NCBI GenBank assembly: GCA_012513545.1
Contig: JAAZCB010000066.1
Location: 1-9,865, forward strand
Reading direction: 5' to 3'
DNA length: 9,865 nucleotides
Source of the DNA: Clostridiaceae bacterium
Lineage (GTDB): Bacteria; Bacillota_A; Clostridia; Acetivibrionales; Acetivibrionaceae
Shown: positions 7,725 through 9,865 of the stretch, piece by piece
How the letters are laid out: every line of letters starts with the position of its first letter
How positions within the stretch are numbered: position 1 is the stretch's first letter
The notes under the pieces: model-generated
The model's database searches: none
What the model was told of the DNA's origin: nothing
Seen by the model: only the letters and a program-made list of their open reading frames with translations
Program-made: the position numbers and the translations under genes

Positions 7725-9032
7725 ATGAAGATTACTTTTATAAGACCAAATTTGGGTGAATATAAATCATCAGATGCAATGCAGCCTTTGGCAATAGCTG
7801 TGTTGGACGGACTGACACCTGAAGGTATTGAAACTGAATTATATGATGACAGGATTGAAGAGGTGCCTTTAGACCTCGAGACGGATATACTGGCAATTTC
7901 AGTGGAAACCTTCACTGCAAGACGAGCGTATTCAATTGCATCAGAATACAGGAAAAGAGGAGTATATGTTATCATGGGGGGATACCACCCGACTTTTTTA
8001 CCCGATGAAGCATTGGAATACGCTGATACTGTTATTATCGGTGAAGCAGAAGGAATATGGAGACAAGTAGTAGCCGAGTATAAGAAAGGAAGTTGTAAAA
8101 AGGTCTATAGGAATGATAATTCCAATGAGCTTGGGGGTATTAACTATAAAAGGACTCTCTTCAGGAATAAGAAGTACACTATGATTTACCCTGTGCAATA
8201 TGGAAGAGGCTGTAAATTTTCGTGTGATTTCTGCTCCATCAATGCATTCTATGGTAACAATCTGCGGCAAAGGCCTATAAAAGAAGTTGCAACTGAAATT
8301 GAAGAGCTTGGTCAAAAGTATTTATTCATTGTAGACGACAACTTTTATATAGACAGGGAGAAGACAAAGCAGTTTTTAAAAGCCTTGATTTCACTGAAGG
8401 TGCGGTGGTCAACCCAGGTTAGTATTGATATTGCAAATGACCAGGAGCTTCTTGAACTGATGCGCAAAAGCGGTTGTATGGGTGTACTTATAGGGTTTGA
8501 GTCTCTTGAGGCGAAAAACCTTGAGCAAATGGGCAAACGTGTAAATATGAAGAACCATGAATACGCAATGGCGATTAAGAAAATAAAGGACAAGGGGATT
8601 ATGATATACGGAACCTTTGTTTTCGGTTATGATTACGATACAAAGGATTCTTTTAAAATCAGCCTGGAATTTGCATTGGAAAACAAGCTTCTGCTTGCAA
8701 ATTTCAACCCGCTTATGCCTATGCCGGGAACGCGTTTGTACTCCAGACTCAATAAAGAAGGAAAACTTCTTTATGACCGTTGGTGGATAGATCCTGGCTT
8801 CAGATACGGAGATGCAATGTTCAAACCGCATGGTATGACGGCGGAGGAGCTTACAGAAGGCTGTAAAAATGCACGCATGGATTTTAATAAGTATTCTTCA
8901 ATGCTAATGAGAGCTTTGGATTTTAAAGCAAATTGTGCAAATCCTGGAAATCTGGGAATATATACTCTTGCCAATCTGGTTTCAAGGCGGGAGATTAGGA
9001 AAAAGCAGGGATTGCGATTGGGAAGGGAATAA
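7725..9032 (+). CDS. Cobalamin-binding radical SAM enzyme 2
   Basis: A 435-residue B12-radical SAM protein. The N-terminal cobalamin domain has FIRPNLG (5-11), LYDDRIEEVP, the subgroup-like block ISVETFTARRAY and the loop GGYHPT (85-90), then EYADTVIIGEAE. It lacks DxHxxG. The radical SAM cluster motif is C163-x3-C167-x2-C170 in RGCKFSCDFC. FIVDDNF, GFESL and FVFGYDYDT follow along the barrel, and PMPGTRLY (332-339) leads into a C-terminal domain with DPGFRYGDAMFKPHGMT. It is much closer to radical SAM enzyme 3 than to enzyme 1: the same N-terminal arrangement, the same TARRAY block and matching spacing, which indicates a tandem duplication followed by divergence. The ATG has GGGAG 8 nt upstream. 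Likely chemistry is C-methylation or another radical reaction at an unactivated carbon; the substrate is unknown. The C-terminus is strongly basic (KKQGLRLGRE region). Confidence 0.93.
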   Translation: MKITFIRPNLGEYKSSDAMQPLAIAVLDGLTPEGIETELYDDRIEEVPLDLETDILAISVETFTARRAYSIASEYRKRGVYVIMGGYHPTFLPDEALEYADTVIIGEAEGIWRQVVAEYKKGSCKKVYRNDNSNELGGINYKRTLFRNKKYTMIYPVQYGRGCKFSCDFCSINAFYGNNLRQRPIKEVATEIEELGQKYLFIVDDNFYIDREKTKQFLKALISLKVRWSTQVSIDIANDQELLELMRKSGCMGVLIGFESLEAKNLEQMGKRVNMKNHEYAMAIKKIKDKGIMIYGTFVFGYDYDTKDSFKISLEFALENKLLLANFNPLMPMPGTRLYSRLNKEGKLLYDRWWIDPGFRYGDAMFKPHGMTAEELTEGCKNARMDFNKYSSMLMRALDFKANCANPGNLGIYTLANLVSRREIRKKQGLRLGRE

Positions 9033-9049
9033 AGTGTCAAAATGTATCC

Positions 9050-9055
9050 GGAGGT
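9050..9055 (+). promoter_or_regulatory. Strong ribosome binding site for radical SAM gene 3
   Basis: GGAGGT is 6 nt before ATG 9062, the best Shine-Dalgarno match in the window. It suggests that the last visible gene is translated at least as well as the upstream ones. Confidence 0.75.
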
Positions 9056-9061
9056 TATTTT

Positions 9062-9865
9062 ATGAAATTGACATTAATTAAGCCTAATATCGGAAGAATG
9101 GAGCATAGCCTGTATGTTGATGAAGCAAGGATGGAGCCGCTTCAGCTTGGGGTCCTGGCAGCGTTAACTCCGTCTGATGTAGAGGTTGTAATGTATGATG
9201 ACAGAATGGAACAGATTCCATATGATGAAAAGACTGACCTTGTAGCCATTACAGTAGAAACATATACAGCAAGAAGAGCCTATGAGATCTGTGAAGAATA
9301 CAGAAAGCGCGGAGTTCGGGTAATAATTGGAGGAATGCATGTTAAATTGATTCCAGAGGAGGCTTCCCTGCATGCCGATTCCATATATATAGGAGATGGG
9401 GAATACTTATGGAAGGAAGTGATTGAAGATGCAAGACATGGCAGGCTAAAGCCTGTATACAGTGCGGGTACCTGCAAACCGCAGTCGGGGATTATAACCA
9501 GGAGGGATATTTTTAAAGGGAAAGGTTACCTTCCTTTGACGCTGCTTCAATTCAGCAGAGGCTGCCGTTTTGACTGCTCTTTTTGCGCTACAAGTGTATA
9601 CTTTAACAAGACACATACGTTTAGAGACATTAAAGAAGTAATTAAAGAGATTGAAGCTCAGGAACGGAAATTTTTGTTCTTTGTAGATGATAATATTGCA
9701 GCAAATACCGAAATAGCAAAGAAGCTCTTTAGAGAACTGATACCTCTAAAGCTGCATTGGGTCAGTCAGGCGAGTATTGATATGACTTGTGATAAAGAGC
9801 TTATGGAGCTTATGGTTAAGAGTGGATGCATAGGTCACGTGGTAGGTTTTGAATCTATTGATACC
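9062..9865 (+). CDS. Cobalamin-binding radical SAM enzyme 3, 3' end beyond the window
   Basis: The first 268 residues of a third B12-radical SAM protein, in frame to the last base. The N-terminal domain has LIKPNIG (5-11), MYDDRMEQIP, ITVETYTARRAY and EEYRKRGVRVIIGG, all parallel to radical SAM enzyme 2. The cluster motif is C168-x3-C172-x2-C175 in RGCRFDCSFC, followed by FFVDDNIAANTE, SQASIDMT and VVGFES. The cobalamin-domain loop reads GGMHVK (90-95) where enzymes 1 and 2 have the usual GGxHPT, an unusual substitution in an otherwise constant motif. This may change cobalamin contacts or mark a specialised paralogue. The gene follows enzyme 2 by 29 bp in the same operon. The missing part should hold the rest of the barrel and the PGTRLY-type C-terminal domain. 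The family is certain; the reaction is not. Confidence 0.92.
   Translation, partial: MKLTLIKPNIGRMEHSLYVDEARMEPLQLGVLAALTPSDVEVVMYDDRMEQIPYDEKTDLVAITVETYTARRAYEICEEYRKRGVRVIIGGMHVKLIPEEASLHADSIYIGDGEYLWKEVIEDARHGRLKPVYSAGTCKPQSGIITRRDIFKGKGYLPLTLLQFSRGCRFDCSFCATSVYFNKTHTFRDIKEVIKEIEAQERKFLFFVDDNIAANTEIAKKLFRELIPLKLHWVSQASIDMTCDKELMELMVKSGCIGHVVGFESIDT

Noticed and set aside
3163..9865. RiPP cluster interpretation (radical SAM enzymes acting on a precursor peptide)
   Set aside because: No convincing precursor gene, RRE domain, peptidase or SPASM-type cysteine-rich C-terminus is visible; the SDR and CrtI-like enzyme favour a small or lipid-like substrate.
1..9865. tRNA, rRNA, CRISPR array, insertion sequence or prophage signs
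   Set aside because: I saw no tandem spacer-repeat pattern, transposase or integrase motif, terminal repeats, or structural RNA sequence on either strand.

Overview
The window is AT-rich, gene-dense and almost free of non-coding space. Shine-Dalgarno sites are strong and purine-rich, and some GTG starts occur. It encodes oxygen-sensitive enzyme families: cobalamin-binding radical SAM enzymes and a BadF/HgdC-type [4Fe-4S] ATPase. Together this points to a strict anaerobe of the Firmicutes, most likely a clostridium. The taxonomic call is inference from gene content and style, not from a marker gene.

Layout. A minus-strand unit occupies 1-2882. It holds a GT1/MGT-type glycosyltransferase (2882 to 1662), followed 34 bp later by a large BadF/BadG-type protein that runs off the left edge (from 1627). 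The 542 visible residues contain two ATPase modules in tandem. A 280-bp intergenic region (2883-3162) separates this unit from a divergent plus-strand unit. It contains plausible sigma-A promoters facing both ways and a perfect 7-bp inverted repeat near the predicted glycosyltransferase transcript start. The plus-strand unit runs from 3163 past the right edge: B12-radical SAM enzyme 1, a DltE-like short-chain dehydrogenase, a CrtI/phytoene-desaturase-like FAD oxidoreductase, an unrecognised protein with about six membrane spans, B12-radical SAM enzyme 2 and B12-radical SAM enzyme 3 (cut off by the window end). Gaps are 27-114 bp with no convincing terminator, so I read it as one operon.

How the genes may work together (inference). 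Three cobalamin-radical SAM enzymes could do C-methylation or other unactivated-carbon chemistry. The CrtI-like flavoprotein could desaturate, saturate or isomerise a hydrophobic chain, and the SDR could interconvert ketone and alcohol. The membrane protein would be a further enzyme or a transporter, and the glycosyltransferase could cap a hydroxyl. No PKS, NRPS, prenyl synthase, carrier protein or convincing RiPP precursor lies in the window. The substrate is therefore probably made elsewhere, and a lipid, isoprenoid or other membrane-resident molecule fits best. The double-ATPase protein resembles the N-terminal half of the long activase/dehydratase fusion proteins that include the clostridial plasmalogen synthase PlsA. 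That would again point to lipid chemistry, but the decisive C-terminal half lies outside the window. I do not recognise the cluster as a described pathway.
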